Positions 41,638 to 51,090 of a DNA stretch of 64,000 nt are shown here, piece by piece (positions within the stretch are counted from its first letter, which is position 1; every line of letters starts with the position of its first letter). The stretch covers positions 171,750-235,749 of the forward strand of contig NZ_JBPSEH010000008.1 of assembly GCF_051488685.1 (NCBI RefSeq), read 5' to 3'. The translations under genes were made by a program, and so were the position numbers. The notes under the pieces were generated by a model, which saw nothing but the letters and a program-made list of their open reading frames with translations, was not told the origin of the DNA and did no database searches. Origin of the DNA: Melioribacter sp051488685. Lineage in GTDB: Bacteria; Bacteroidota; Ignavibacteria; Ignavibacteriales; Melioribacteraceae.

Positions 41638-42552
41638 TTGGAAAATCTAAAGATTGTACTCGGTTACATAGTTATCTGTATAATTTGGGGCTCTACATGG
41701 CTGGCAATACGATTGGGGCTCGACTCGATAGATCCAATAATATCGGTTGGTATCCGTTTTCTGCTGGCTTCTGTGTTCATATTTGTCTTGATGAAAATTA
41801 ATAATGTTGTTTTTCAAGTTGATAAAAAATCAGCAAAGATTTATTTAATGCTGGCAATCTTTTCTTTTATAATTCCGTTTGGACTAGTTTACTGGGCCGA
41901 GCAATTTATTCCCTCTGGACTTGCTTCCATACTCTTTGCAATAATGCCGTTTGGTGTAATTATTTTTTCTCGTTTAATGCTACCAAAAAATCGGATAAGC
42001 TTAAGTCAACTAACAGGAGTTGTTCTTGGATTTGTGGGCATTTTGATAATCTTTTCTGAAAACATCAATATCGAAATTACGAACTACTTTTGGGGTACAA
42101 TTGCTGTGCTTGCCAGCTCGATGATGCAGGCTTTTATTGCTGTCGCTATGAAAAAATATGGTGAACATTTGCATCCGTTGTCGTTAAATTTTATACCTCT
42201 GTTGATTGCGGGAATTGTATTGATAACAGTTGCATTTATTTTCGAGAATCCAGCACATTGGATATTCGACGAAAAATCGATAGGCTCTATTTTATATCTT
42301 GCATTCTTCGGGACAGTAATCACTTTTACAACATATTACTGGCTATTAAAAAGGATGAATGTTGTAATTCTTTCACTGAGCGCTTTCATAACGCCGATAA
42401 TTGCCGTTTTACTCGGATGGTTGATTCTGGATGAATATCTTTCGCAAAAAGTAATTATTGGTAGTTCTTTGGTGCTTATCGGTATATTATTTGCTAATTT
42501 TAAAGGGTTGATTAAATATTTTTATGTGAGAAGGAGCAAAGTTAATTTATGA
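41638..42552 (+). CDS. EamA-family (DMT) transporter
   Basis: A 304-residue membrane protein with about ten helices in two repeats, opening with the EamA hallmark LGYIVICIIWGSTWLAIRLGLDSIDPIISVGIRFLLAS and repeating the fold from FWGTIAVLASSMMQAF. Such carriers export amino acids or other metabolites; the substrate is not known. TTG at 41638 is the start, three bases after the pgeF stop. It overlaps folB by 4 bp. Confidence 0.87.
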   Translation: MENLKIVLGYIVICIIWGSTWLAIRLGLDSIDPIISVGIRFLLASVFIFVLMKINNVVFQVDKKSAKIYLMLAIFSFIIPFGLVYWAEQFIPSGLASILFAIMPFGVIIFSRLMLPKNRISLSQLTGVVLGFVGILIIFSENINIEITNYFWGTIAVLASSMMQAFIAVAMKKYGEHLHPLSLNFIPLLIAGIVLITVAFIFENPAHWIFDEKSIGSILYLAFFGTVITFTTYYWLLKRMNVVILSLSAFITPIIAVLLGWLILDEYLSQKVIIGSSLVLIGILFANFKGLIKYFYVRRSKVNL

Positions 42553-42917
42553 CGAATATCATACGACTGAAGAACGCGGTTTTTTATGCATATCACGGCG
42601 CATTAAAAGAAGAACAAAATATTGGAGGAAAGTTTGAAGCCGACGTTGATATTTATACCGATTTTTCAGAAGCTGCTGCAAGTGACGACTTGAAACTTAC
42701 AATCAATTACGACGAAGTTTATAAATACATAAATAGCCTGGTTCATAAAAAAAAATTGTATTTAATTGAAACTCTGGCCACAATCATTGCTGATGGTTTA
42801 TTGGAAAAATATCCTTCGATAAAAAAAATTGCCGTGCGTGTGAGAAAACACCACGTCCCGGTTGGTGGAGTTATTGATTACGTCGAAGCGGAGGTAATAA
42901 AGGAAAATGGTAGATAA
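42549..42917 (+). CDS. folB: Dihydroneopterin aldolase
   Basis: A 122-residue FolB. The catalytic segment IRLKNAVFYAYHGALKEEQNIGGKFEADV has the family's YHG and the Glu that holds the pterin. TINYDEVYKYINSLVHKKKLYLIETLATIIADGLL follows. It splits dihydroneopterin in folate synthesis. ATG overlaps the preceding stop (ATGA type) and its end overlaps folK by 11 bp. Confidence 0.93.
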   Translation: MTNIIRLKNAVFYAYHGALKEEQNIGGKFEADVDIYTDFSEAAASDDLKLTINYDEVYKYINSLVHKKKLYLIETLATIIADGLLEKYPSIKKIAVRVRKHHVPVGGVIDYVEAEVIKENGR

Positions 42918-43410
42918 TATCTTTATCGGTCTCGGCTCGAATAAAGGTAATCGCCTTCAGTATCTGAGAGAAGCAGTAAAAAAAATCAAAGAGCACGAAA
43001 GTTGTAAAGTGCTTGCAGCATCTTCGGTCTATGAAAGTAAGCCTTATGGCAATCCTAATCAGGAGAATTTTTATAATGCGGTCATCGAAATCGACACGGG
43101 ACTTGGAGTCATTGGATTGTTTGAATTTCTAAAAAGTATCGAAAAGGAATTGGGCAGAAAAGATGAAGGCATTAAATGGGGACCGCGCGAAATTGACCTC
43201 GATATTCTTTTCCTCAACACTCTGATTTACGACACGGGGAATATTACTATTCCACATCCCGAAGTCTTCAAAAGGGATTTTGTGATTGTTCCTCTTCTGG
43301 AAATTGCACCCGACTTTGTACCCCCCGGTCAAAAGAAAAAATTACGAGAAATTGATTTCTCAAATCTCGAGCGATATATTATTGGTAAACACGATTCAAC
43401 TTTAATATAA
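42907..43410 (+). CDS. folK: HPPK, 2-amino-4-hydroxy-6-hydroxymethyldihydropteridine diphosphokinase
   Basis: A 167-residue FolK carrying IFIGLGSNKGNRLQYLREA at the start and the metal-site block GRKDEGIKWGPREIDLDILFLNTLIYD. The later IPHPEVFKRDFVIVPLLEIAPDFV is also typical. It transfers pyrophosphate to the pterin one step after FolB. The ATG lies inside the end of folB. Confidence 0.95.
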   Translation: MVDNIFIGLGSNKGNRLQYLREAVKKIKEHESCKVLAASSVYESKPYGNPNQENFYNAVIEIDTGLGVIGLFEFLKSIEKELGRKDEGIKWGPREIDLDILFLNTLIYDTGNITIPHPEVFKRDFVIVPLLEIAPDFVPPGQKKKLREIDFSNLERYIIGKHDSTLI

Positions 43411-43419
43411 GGCTTAGCA

Positions 43420-44070
43420 GTGCAGGATATCAGATATATTGCAATTGAAGGAGTTATCGGTGCGGGTAAGACAACACTTGCCAAAATGCTTGCCGAAAAA
43501 CTCAATGCGAATCTTATTCTCGAAGAATTTCAGGAAAACCCTTTCCTCGAAAAATTCTACGAAGACCGTCATCGATATGCTTTCCAGACGCAAATGTTTT
43601 TTTTGGTAAACCGCTACAAACAGCAACAACAGCTCAATCAACAAGATTTATTTACCCGGTATATTGTTTCGGATTACATCTTCGATAAAGATAGAATATT
43701 TGCATATCTAAATTTGCAGGGTGAGGAATTAAAACTCTACGAGTCGATCTTCCCGTTATTAGAACGAGATATTCCGAAACCAGATTTGGTAATATTCCTG
43801 CAGGCGAGCATCGACCGCTTGATGCACAATATTAAAAAACGAGCCAGACCGATAGAAAAACACCTGACTCGAGCTTATATTGTCGAATTAGCCGAAGCTT
43901 ACAACAATTTCTTTTTCAAATACAATCAAACTCCTCTACTAATTGTCAATACCTCAGAAATTGATTTTGTAAATAACGAAAGAGATTTCGACGAACTATA
44001 TGAACAAATTTTCAGAGAAGATAGAGGATTTATCGAATATTTCAAACCGGAGGCGAGAAATAATGATTAA
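43420..44070 (+). CDS. Deoxynucleoside kinase
   Basis: A 216-residue salvage kinase of the dGK/dAK/dCK family. The P-loop is EGVIGAGKTTLAKML (residues 10-24), EEFQENPFLEKFYED is the substrate-binding helix, and SDYIFDKDRIFAYLNL supplies the DRS-like site, here DKD. IKKRARPIEKHL is the lid. It phosphorylates deoxynucleosides; which base is preferred cannot be told. The start is GTG 43420, ten bases after the folK stop. Confidence 0.88.
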   Translation: MQDIRYIAIEGVIGAGKTTLAKMLAEKLNANLILEEFQENPFLEKFYEDRHRYAFQTQMFFLVNRYKQQQQLNQQDLFTRYIVSDYIFDKDRIFAYLNLQGEELKLYESIFPLLERDIPKPDLVIFLQASIDRLMHNIKKRARPIEKHLTRAYIVELAEAYNNFFFKYNQTPLLIVNTSEIDFVNNERDFDELYEQIFREDRGFIEYFKPEARNND

Positions 44071-44272
44071 TTTTTTAAGAATAATTATATGGATATTAAT
44101 AGTATCGATAATTTACCGCCTGATTAAAACTGTCTATCGTGTGCTTACATCTGACAATGCAAAAGAAAATAATTCAGGAGGAGGAAAGAATTCAAAATAT
44201 AAAATCAATAAAGAAGACGTAATAGAAGCAAAATTCGAAGAAATTAAACCGAAAGAAAACAGTAATCCCTGA
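44063..44272 (+). CDS. Small single-span membrane protein, DUF4834-like
   Basis: A 69-residue protein with one N-terminal membrane helix (MINFLRIIIWILIVSIIYRLIKTVYRVL), then a polar, Gly/Asn/Lys-rich tail ending in acidic repeats. Its layout resembles the short DUF4834 proteins of Bacteroidetes. ATG 44063 overlaps the kinase stop by 8 bp and has GGAGGCGAG upstream; an earlier in-frame start would lie deep within the kinase gene. Its last base is the first of the next ATG. Function unknown. Confidence 0.72.
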   Translation: MINFLRIIIWILIVSIIYRLIKTVYRVLTSDNAKENNSGGGKNSKYKINKEDVIEAKFEEIKPKENSNP

Positions 44273-45363
44273 TGTCTCATCAAAAGAAAAATCCATTTGA
44301 ATCATTCCTAAAAAAATATTTTTCGGCCGAAAGGCTGAACGATTATAATCTCGGCTTACCAAAAAAAATTTTGATTGTACGACAGCATAATCAACTTGGC
44401 GACATGCTGGCAAGTGTTTCTCTTTTCAGAGCAGTCAAAGAATCATTTCCCGAGTCGGAAGTAACATTGATTGCAAGCCCTGACAATTTTTACGCAGTAA
44501 CAAAAAATAAATTCATCGACAGACTCTTTGTTTTTGACAAGAAAAAAATATTCAGTCCATTCTACCTTCTAAAATTATTCCGTGTTTTAAGAAAAAAATA
44601 TGATATTGCAATTGTACCGGCTACTGTTGCAATATCGAAAACCAGTTGTATATTGGCTGCGTTTTCAAACAGTGGAATTAAGATAGGCCCTGCCTCTTTG
44701 AATGGTAAGGAAAATCATATTTCGTATTTATTTAATTATCGTATAGATCTCGATTGGCGTAAAAATCCCGACGCGCATGTTTCAGATTTTATTCTCGACA
44801 TTCTCCGACCTTTCAGCATTTCGACGAATGAATTTAAATCTCACATTGAGTTTGATAAAAATGATATCGATAAAGCTGAGGAATTTACAAGAAAGCTTAA
44901 AGGGGAAAAACTGATCGGGTTTCATGTAGGAGCTGGCAAACCTCAAAACAGATGGCCAATGGAAAATTTTCTGGAACTAATTAAGTATATAAAAGAAAGG
45001 TTTAATGCACGAATTTATATTACCGGAAGCAGCGCCGATAAGCATGAAATTGATTTCCTTAAAAGTAATCTCAATTTCGAAGTGGGATATTTTATAAACA
45101 GAAGTATTCCTACGATTGCAGCTCTGATTTCAATGAGCGACCTTTTTATTACAAATGATACAGGAATAATGCATGTGGCCGGAGCTACCGATACACCTCA
45201 AATTTCTCTTTTCGGACCGACGAACCCCTTCAATTGGGCACCTCTGGGCAATAATAAATTTTTTTTACGAAAGTCCGATTTTGTTTCTGATATTAGAGTT
45301 GACGAAGTTATTACTCTGTGCAATTCAATTTTAAATACATCGGATAAAAACAATGATAAATAA
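44272..45363 (+). CDS. Glycosyltransferase family 9 (heptosyltransferase-like)
   Basis: A 363-residue GT-B enzyme of the LPS heptosyltransferase type. Visible are KILIVRQHNQLGDMLASVSLFRAVKESFPESEVTLIASP at the N-terminal domain and FHVGAGKPQNRWPMENF followed by LFITNDTGIMHVAGATDTPQISLFGPTNPFNWAP in the C-terminal nucleotide-sugar domain. It likely adds a sugar to lipid A core at the inner membrane. The order with neighbours (TGATG and ATGA overlaps) shows one operon. Confidence 0.9.
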   Translation: MSHQKKNPFESFLKKYFSAERLNDYNLGLPKKILIVRQHNQLGDMLASVSLFRAVKESFPESEVTLIASPDNFYAVTKNKFIDRLFVFDKKKIFSPFYLLKLFRVLRKKYDIAIVPATVAISKTSCILAAFSNSGIKIGPASLNGKENHISYLFNYRIDLDWRKNPDAHVSDFILDILRPFSISTNEFKSHIEFDKNDIDKAEEFTRKLKGEKLIGFHVGAGKPQNRWPMENFLELIKYIKERFNARIYITGSSADKHEIDFLKSNLNFEVGYFINRSIPTIAALISMSDLFITNDTGIMHVAGATDTPQISLFGPTNPFNWAPLGNNKFFLRKSDFVSDIRVDEVITLCNSILNTSDKNNDK

Positions 45364-46909
45364 AAATCTGGCGGCAATCGATATCGGTACAAATTCGTTT
45401 CACCTCATTGTAGTAAAAATTAAAAACAAAGGAAATTTTGAAATTATTGATCGGGAAAAAGAAGTTATCCGATTGGGTGAGGGTAGCAGTACGGATATTA
45501 AAAAAATATTACCGACTGCAATGAAGAGAGCTGTCGATTGTCTGGTGCGATTTAAGGAGATAGCAGTTTCGCATAATGCAATTATAAGAGCAGTTGCCAC
45601 AAGCGCCGTTAGAGAGGCGCACAACAGCAATGAGTTTATTGAACTGGTAAGGGAAAAAACCGGAATCGAAATAGAAGTTGTAAGTGGACACGAAGAAGCA
45701 CGTTTAATTTATCTGGGAGTTTTGAAAGCTCTCCCTATTTATAACAGCAGGACATTAGTCATAGACATTGGCGGCGGGAGCACTGAATTTGTTGTTGGTC
45801 TTAAAGGGCATATCGATTTCTCTGTTAGTATGAAATTGGGAGCGGTAAGGCTCTCCGAAAAGTTCTTCCCCGATTTTAAGCTTACTCCATCACGCATCGA
45901 AGCTTGCAGAAGATGGGTCGAAGGCGAAATTTATCCTGTGACAAATCAATTGAAACAATTTCGTCTTGAAAAAATTGTTGGTACATCGGGCACTATAATG
46001 TCATGTGGATTAATGATAAATGCTCAAAAGAAGAAATCGAACGATGTGACCATACTGAATAATTTTACTTTTACAAAAAGCGAGTTAAAAGATGTTATCG
46101 ACGAAGTTTTATCCCACAGCACAACCGAAAAAAGAAAAAAAATAAAAGGGTTGGACGAAAAAAGAGCAGACATAATTCCAGCTGGTGTTATTATACTTGA
46201 GACCATATTCAAATTGCTCGAGATCAAAGAAATGACCATTTCCGGTTATGCGCTGCGTGAAGGAATCATTATTGATACCTTACAAAAAAGTGCTTCGGAA
46301 AAATCGAAACCAGTGCTCACGGATATTCGTAAAGAAGCTGTTATGCATCTTGCAGAAAAATGCGAATACGACAGGGAGCATTGCATCCACGTTTCGCAAC
46401 TTGCTCTTCAGCTTTATGACGATCTTATGCCAATCCATAAACTTAAACCCGAATGCAGGGAGTTTCTCGAAGCCTCTGCAATTCTTCACGACGTCGGTTA
46501 TCATATTGCGCACACAAATCACCACCATCATAGCTATTATATTATAAAGAACAGCGAGCTACTCGGCTTTTCGGAAAATGAAATCGATATAATAGCACAT
46601 ACGGCTCGTTATCACAGAAAAAGTCATCCCAAGCCAGGTCATCCTGAATTTATGAAGTTAAATGAACAAACCAGGACAATAATAAAAAAACTTGCGTCGA
46701 TACTCAGGATTGCCGATTCGTTCGACAGGACACACAGGAAAATCGTAAAACAGTTAAATGCAGTGATTGAGCCGAAGAAGGTAAAAATTATTGTTAATCA
46801 CAAAAAAGGGATTGAACCTGCTATCGAATTGTGGAATTTAGAACGCAGGAAAAATCTATTCGAGGAAGTTTTCGGTAAAAAGGTTTATACAGAATTGATA
46901 GAAGAGTGA
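45353..46909 (+). CDS. ppx: Ppx/GppA phosphatase with HD domain
   Basis: A 518-residue exopolyphosphatase/guanosine pentaphosphate phosphatase. The actin-like fold starts with LAAIDIGTNSFHLIVVKI and the second phosphate loop is LVIDIGGGSTEFVVG. The C-terminal part (from about residue 330) is an HD-type domain with LEASAILHDVGYHIAHTNHHHHSYYIIKNSEL. Two-domain forms cut polyphosphate or pppGpp. It overlaps the glycosyltransferase by 11 bp. Confidence 0.9.
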   Translation: MINKNLAAIDIGTNSFHLIVVKIKNKGNFEIIDREKEVIRLGEGSSTDIKKILPTAMKRAVDCLVRFKEIAVSHNAIIRAVATSAVREAHNSNEFIELVREKTGIEIEVVSGHEEARLIYLGVLKALPIYNSRTLVIDIGGGSTEFVVGLKGHIDFSVSMKLGAVRLSEKFFPDFKLTPSRIEACRRWVEGEIYPVTNQLKQFRLEKIVGTSGTIMSCGLMINAQKKKSNDVTILNNFTFTKSELKDVIDEVLSHSTTEKRKKIKGLDEKRADIIPAGVIILETIFKLLEIKEMTISGYALREGIIIDTLQKSASEKSKPVLTDIRKEAVMHLAEKCEYDREHCIHVSQLALQLYDDLMPIHKLKPECREFLEASAILHDVGYHIAHTNHHHHSYYIIKNSELLGFSENEIDIIAHTARYHRKSHPKPGHPEFMKLNEQTRTIIKKLASILRIADSFDRTHRKIVKQLNAVIEPKKVKIIVNHKKGIEPAIELWNLERRKNLFEEVFGKKVYTELIEE

Positions 46910-46926
46910 ACAGAGAGTTATCTTTT

Positions 46927-46959
46927 TTTGCATTATAATAAATCACTTCATTATATTTG
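46927..46959 (+). promoter_or_regulatory. Promoter of asnS
   Basis: TTTG at 46927-46930, 21 bp, TATATTTG at 46952-46959 (exact TAnnTTTG). The start codon is 28 bp further. It may also serve nuoJKLMN, because nuoJ follows asnS without a gap. Confidence 0.55.
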
Positions 46960-46987
46960 ATTATAATTTTTCGAGAATTTCCAGATA

Positions 46988-48286
46988 ATGAGACCTACTG
47001 TTTATATTAAAGATTTAGGAAAGCACGTCGGCGAAGAAGTCAGCTTAAAAGGCTGGCTCTACCACAAACGCTCAAGCGGAAAAATTAAATTCCTTATAAT
47101 GAGAGACGGCTCGGGTTACCTCCAGTGCGTCGTTTTTAAAGGGAACGTTTCTCCCGAAATTTTTGATTTAGCCGACAGAATCACACAAGAATCCTCTTTC
47201 GAAGTTAAAGGCACAATAAGAGAGGACAAACGTGCTATCGGTGGTTATGAACTCGATGTCACCGATCTGAAATTGATTTCAATGTCCCAGGAGTATCCGA
47301 TAACCCCAAAAGAACACGGTATCGAATTTTTGATCGACAATCGTCATTTGTGGGTAAGATCAAAAAAGCAGGTAGCAATTCTTAAAATAAGGCATCGGAT
47401 TGTTAAAGCCATTCGCGATTTTTTCGATTCACGTGGATTTACACTTTTTGACGCTCCAATTATTACTCCAAATGCGTGCGAAGGCACTTCTACTCTCTTT
47501 GAAATGGATTATTTTGACCTAGGGAAAGCCTACCTGACACAATCCGGTCAGCTTTATGCTGAAAGTGGTGCTATGGCTCTGGGAAAAGTTTATACTTTTG
47601 GTCCAACATTCAGAGCCGAAAAATCGAAAACTCGAAGACACCTCACCGAGTTCTGGATGGTTGAGCCCGAAATGGCTTTTTATGATTTGAACGATAATAT
47701 GGATCTTGCAGAGGAATTTTTAGAGTATATTGTGCAGACTGTCCTTGAAGAAAGGAAAGAAGAACTCAAAGAACTCGAGCGCGATACCTCCCGATTAGAA
47801 AAAGTAATACGTCCTTTCCCGAGAATTACTTACGACGAAGCAGTTGAAATTCTTAAGAAGAACGGCGTCGATTTCAAGTGGGGAGACGATTTCGGAGGTG
47901 CTGACGAAACTATTATTTCAGAACAGTTCGATCGACCTGTCATGGTTCACCGCTATCCGGCTGAAGTAAAAGCATTTTATATGAAAAGAGATCCTGAAAA
48001 TCCTAAACTTGCTCTTGCTGTCGATGTACTTGCACCTGAAGGATACGGGGAAATTATTGGTGGTAGCCAGAGAGAGGACGATTACGATACGCTTATTTCC
48101 AGAATAAAAGAACATAATCTACCACAAGAATATTTCGAGTGGTATCTCGACCTGCGCCGATACGGTTCGGTTCCTCATTCAGGATTTGGACTTGGATTAG
48201 AAAGAACCGTTAGCTGGATCTGCGGACTTGAGCATTTACGAGAAGCAATACCATTTCCCAGAATGATATACAGGAATACACCTTAA
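46988..48286 (+). CDS. asnS: Asparagine--tRNA ligase
   Basis: A 432-residue class IIb synthetase. An N-terminal OB-fold (VSLKGWLYHKRSSGKIKFLIMRDGSGYLQCVV) binds the anticodon. Motif 2 is FRAEKSKTRRHLTEFWMVEPE and motif 3 is GFGLGLERTVSWICGLEH. EMAFYDL and the lack of the aspartate-type QSPQ motif (here LTQSGQLYAES) favour asparagine. The stop TAA is followed at once by the nuoJ ATG. Confidence 0.93.
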   Translation: MRPTVYIKDLGKHVGEEVSLKGWLYHKRSSGKIKFLIMRDGSGYLQCVVFKGNVSPEIFDLADRITQESSFEVKGTIREDKRAIGGYELDVTDLKLISMSQEYPITPKEHGIEFLIDNRHLWVRSKKQVAILKIRHRIVKAIRDFFDSRGFTLFDAPIITPNACEGTSTLFEMDYFDLGKAYLTQSGQLYAESGAMALGKVYTFGPTFRAEKSKTRRHLTEFWMVEPEMAFYDLNDNMDLAEEFLEYIVQTVLEERKEELKELERDTSRLEKVIRPFPRITYDEAVEILKKNGVDFKWGDDFGGADETIISEQFDRPVMVHRYPAEVKAFYMKRDPENPKLALAVDVLAPEGYGEIIGGSQREDDYDTLISRIKEHNLPQEYFEWYLDLRRYGSVPHSGFGLGLERTVSWICGLEHLREAIPFPRMIYRNTP

Positions 48287-48796
48287 ATGGAATTAGCTCT
48301 TTTTATAATTCTGGCGTTGATAGCGTCAGTCTCATCAATAATGATGATTACAAGAAGGAATGCGGTAATAAGCGCTCTCTTTCTTGTTCTCAACTTCTTT
48401 GCGCTGGCAGGGCTCTATTTATTGCTCAATGCTCAGTTTATTGCTGTCGCCCAGATTATCGTTTATGCCGGTGCTATTATGGTGCTTTTCCTTTTTGTTA
48501 TAATGCTGTTGCGTACGGATAGCGAAGCCAAAATTTTCAGCGAAAAAAAAATATTGAAGTATTTTGCAATTGGAATTTCGATTTTCGTTTTTCTTCAGGT
48601 AGCATATATAATTTTTTATGGAGCTCCATCAAGAAGCATATCACCTGACTTAATGAAAAGTGTAGAAATTGGAACAATCCAATCAATCGGAAGAGAACTT
48701 TATACCAATTACATAATTCCGTTTGAAGTTGCGGGCTTCCTATTGCTGGCTGCTACCATCGGAGCGCTGATTCTGGCTAAGAAAAAACTTGAATAA
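48287..48796 (+). CDS. nuoJ: NADH-quinone oxidoreductase subunit J
   Basis: A 169-residue five-helix membrane subunit. The helix-3 region FIAVAQIIVYAGAIMVLFLFVIMLLR is the ND6/NuoJ hallmark. It begins the second complex I block directly after asnS. Confidence 0.95.
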   Translation: MELALFIILALIASVSSIMMITRRNAVISALFLVLNFFALAGLYLLLNAQFIAVAQIIVYAGAIMVLFLFVIMLLRTDSEAKIFSEKKILKYFAIGISIFVFLQVAYIIFYGAPSRSISPDLMKSVEIGTIQSIGRELYTNYIIPFEVAGFLLLAATIGALILAKKKLE

Positions 48797-48816
48797 ATTC
48801 CTGTGGAGTAGGTAAA

Positions 48817-49125
48817 ATGTCAAATATACCAATGGAGTACTACCTTGTACTAAGTGCATTTATGTTTACTGTAGGTGTAACAGGTGTACTTTTGAGGAGA
48901 AATGCCATTGTTGTTTTTATGTCGATTGAATTAATGCTCAATTCAGCAAATCTGGCATTGGTTACTTTCTCATCGTATTTGGGAAATCCTGCAGGACAGG
49001 TATTTGTTTTTTTTGTGATGACAGTGGCAGCCGCAGAAGCAGCCGTCGGACTTGCAATTATTATTGCAATCTTCCGTAATAAACTTACGGTCAATATAGA
49101 CGAAATCAATATTTTCAAATGGTAA
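48817..49125 (+). CDS. nuoK: NADH-quinone oxidoreductase subunit K
   Basis: A 102-residue three-helix subunit (ND4L). VLLRRNAIVVFMSIELMLNSANLALVTF carries the conserved membrane Glu. The length is as expected. A TGTGGAG ribosome binding site precedes it; nuoL starts 7 bp after its stop. Confidence 0.96.
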   Translation: MSNIPMEYYLVLSAFMFTVGVTGVLLRRNAIVVFMSIELMLNSANLALVTFSSYLGNPAGQVFVFFVMTVAAAEAAVGLAIIIAIFRNKLTVNIDEINIFKW

Positions 49126-49132
49126 GGTATTA

Positions 49133-51073
49133 ATGATCGACTTAATCTATTTAACTGTTGTATTTCCGTTGCTCGGGTTTTTGATTAACGGACTGTTCGG
49201 CAGAAAGATTAAAAATGAAAAAATAATCGGTATAATTGGCAGCGGCACCGTAGGAATTAGTTTCCTTATAACAGTTCTCGCTTTTATTGAAACGATCGGC
49301 TTGCCTGCAGAAGAGAGGTCGAAAACAATTGAATTATTTACGTGGATTTCTGTTGCAGGTCTAAAAATTAATGCGGCTTATCTGATCGACCAGCTTTCTC
49401 TTACAATGGCTTTGATTGTAACCGGTGTCGGATTTTTGATTCATGTCTATTCGATCGGTTACATGCATGGTGATAAAGGCTTCTGGCGTTTCTTCTCTTA
49501 TTTGAACCTATTCATCTTTGCTATGATGAATTTAGTCCTTGCGGATAATTTTGTGCTTTTGTTTCTTGGATGGGAAGGAGTAGGCCTTTGTTCTTATTTG
49601 CTAATTGGATTTTGGTACGACAGGAAATTCGAGAAAGGAACTACTGCCGAAGCTGCTAAAAAGGCATTTGTGGTTAACAGGATTGGAGACTTTGGTTTCT
49701 TGCTCGGCATGTTTTTGATTTTCTCTACATTCGATTCGCTGGTATTTAACGAAGTTTTTAGCAAAGCCGCCTCATTGCCAGTATCAGAAACGACATTTAG
49801 TTTGATCGCATTATTTTTATTTATCGGGGCAACGGGTAAATCTGCTCAAATACCTCTCTACGTATGGCTTCCAGATGCAATGGCAGGTCCAACACCGGTA
49901 TCAGCATTGATACATGCAGCTACGATGGTTACTGCGGGTGTCTATATGGTATCTCGTGTCTCAGTTATATTTGCATCAGCTCCTGGTGTAATGACTGTTG
50001 TTGCTGTAATTGGACTGATTACTGCAATTTTTGCGGCAACAATTGGATTGGTACAAAACGACATTAAAAAGGTATTGGCATATTCGACGGTCAGCCAACT
50101 AGGGTATATGTTTCTTGGTGCAGGTGTTGGTGCTTTTGGTGCTTCGATATTCCATGTCATGACCCATGCATTCTTCAAAGCTCTCTTATTTCTCGGCGCC
50201 GGATCTGTGATTCATGGAATGCACGAGCAGCAGGACATTCGCCATTACGGCGGATTAAAAAAATATATGCCGAGAACATATATAACGTTTTTGATTGCAG
50301 CGCTGGCAATTTCGGGCTTTCCCGGATTTTCTGGTTTCTTCAGCAAAGATGAAATTCTCTGGTATTCATATGCCAATGGCGGTTTATTCTACTGGATTGT
50401 CGGCGCAATTACTGCAATGTTGACGGCATTTTATATTTTCAGACTTTTCTCGTTGACTTTTTTAGGAAAAGAAAGATTCAATCACCACGAAGTGCATCCT
50501 CACGAATCACCAGCTGTAATGACGGTTCCTTTAATTATTCTGGCTTTTTTATCGGTGGTGGGAGGTTATGTTGGAATACCGGAAGTATTTTCAGGTGAGC
50601 ACGGAAATCTTTTCGAAATATGGCTTGAGCCGGTATACCAGCCTGCCCTCGAAAAATTATCGATTTACGGTTTTCATACGCATTTCGAAGAAATAATGCT
50701 AATGGCTCTATCTATAGCACTTGCATTGACAGGAATTTATTTAGCATTACATATTTATACGAAGAAACCCGAAATTGCTCAAAAACTCTCTGAAAAGTTT
50801 GCCGCTCTTTATAGAATTTTATTGAATAAATACTATGTGGATGAATTGTACGAAGCTGCTGTAGTTCAGCCAATTCAAAAAGGTTCAGAAAAATTTCTTT
50901 GGAAATTTACAGATGCAGCTGTAATAGATGGACTCGTAAACGGAACAGCGCGTGTAATAGGTGGCATATCGGGAGTAATCAGAAAAGTTCAAAACGGCTT
51001 CGTCCAATTCTACGCTTTTATCATGATGATTGGTATTGCCATAGCGCTCCTATGGCTTATTATGAGTTTATAA
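49133..51073 (+). CDS. nuoL: NADH-quinone oxidoreductase subunit L
   Basis: A 646-residue antiporter-like subunit. LFLGWEGVGLCSYLLIGFWY, the helix-7/8 pair PLYVWLPDAMAGPTPVSALIHAATMVTAGVYMVSR, and HVMTHAFFKALLFLGAGSVIHG hold the proton-path Glu/Lys/His residues. The long C-terminal arm with the lateral helix is present (about 560-646). Confidence 0.97.
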   Translation: MIDLIYLTVVFPLLGFLINGLFGRKIKNEKIIGIIGSGTVGISFLITVLAFIETIGLPAEERSKTIELFTWISVAGLKINAAYLIDQLSLTMALIVTGVGFLIHVYSIGYMHGDKGFWRFFSYLNLFIFAMMNLVLADNFVLLFLGWEGVGLCSYLLIGFWYDRKFEKGTTAEAAKKAFVVNRIGDFGFLLGMFLIFSTFDSLVFNEVFSKAASLPVSETTFSLIALFLFIGATGKSAQIPLYVWLPDAMAGPTPVSALIHAATMVTAGVYMVSRVSVIFASAPGVMTVVAVIGLITAIFAATIGLVQNDIKKVLAYSTVSQLGYMFLGAGVGAFGASIFHVMTHAFFKALLFLGAGSVIHGMHEQQDIRHYGGLKKYMPRTYITFLIAALAISGFPGFSGFFSKDEILWYSYANGGLFYWIVGAITAMLTAFYIFRLFSLTFLGKERFNHHEVHPHESPAVMTVPLIILAFLSVVGGYVGIPEVFSGEHGNLFEIWLEPVYQPALEKLSIYGFHTHFEEIMLMALSIALALTGIYLALHIYTKKPEIAQKLSEKFAALYRILLNKYYVDELYEAAVVQPIQKGSEKFLWKFTDAAVIDGLVNGTARVIGGISGVIRKVQNGFVQFYAFIMMIGIAIALLWLIMSL

Positions 51074-51090
51074 ATAACACGATATAGATT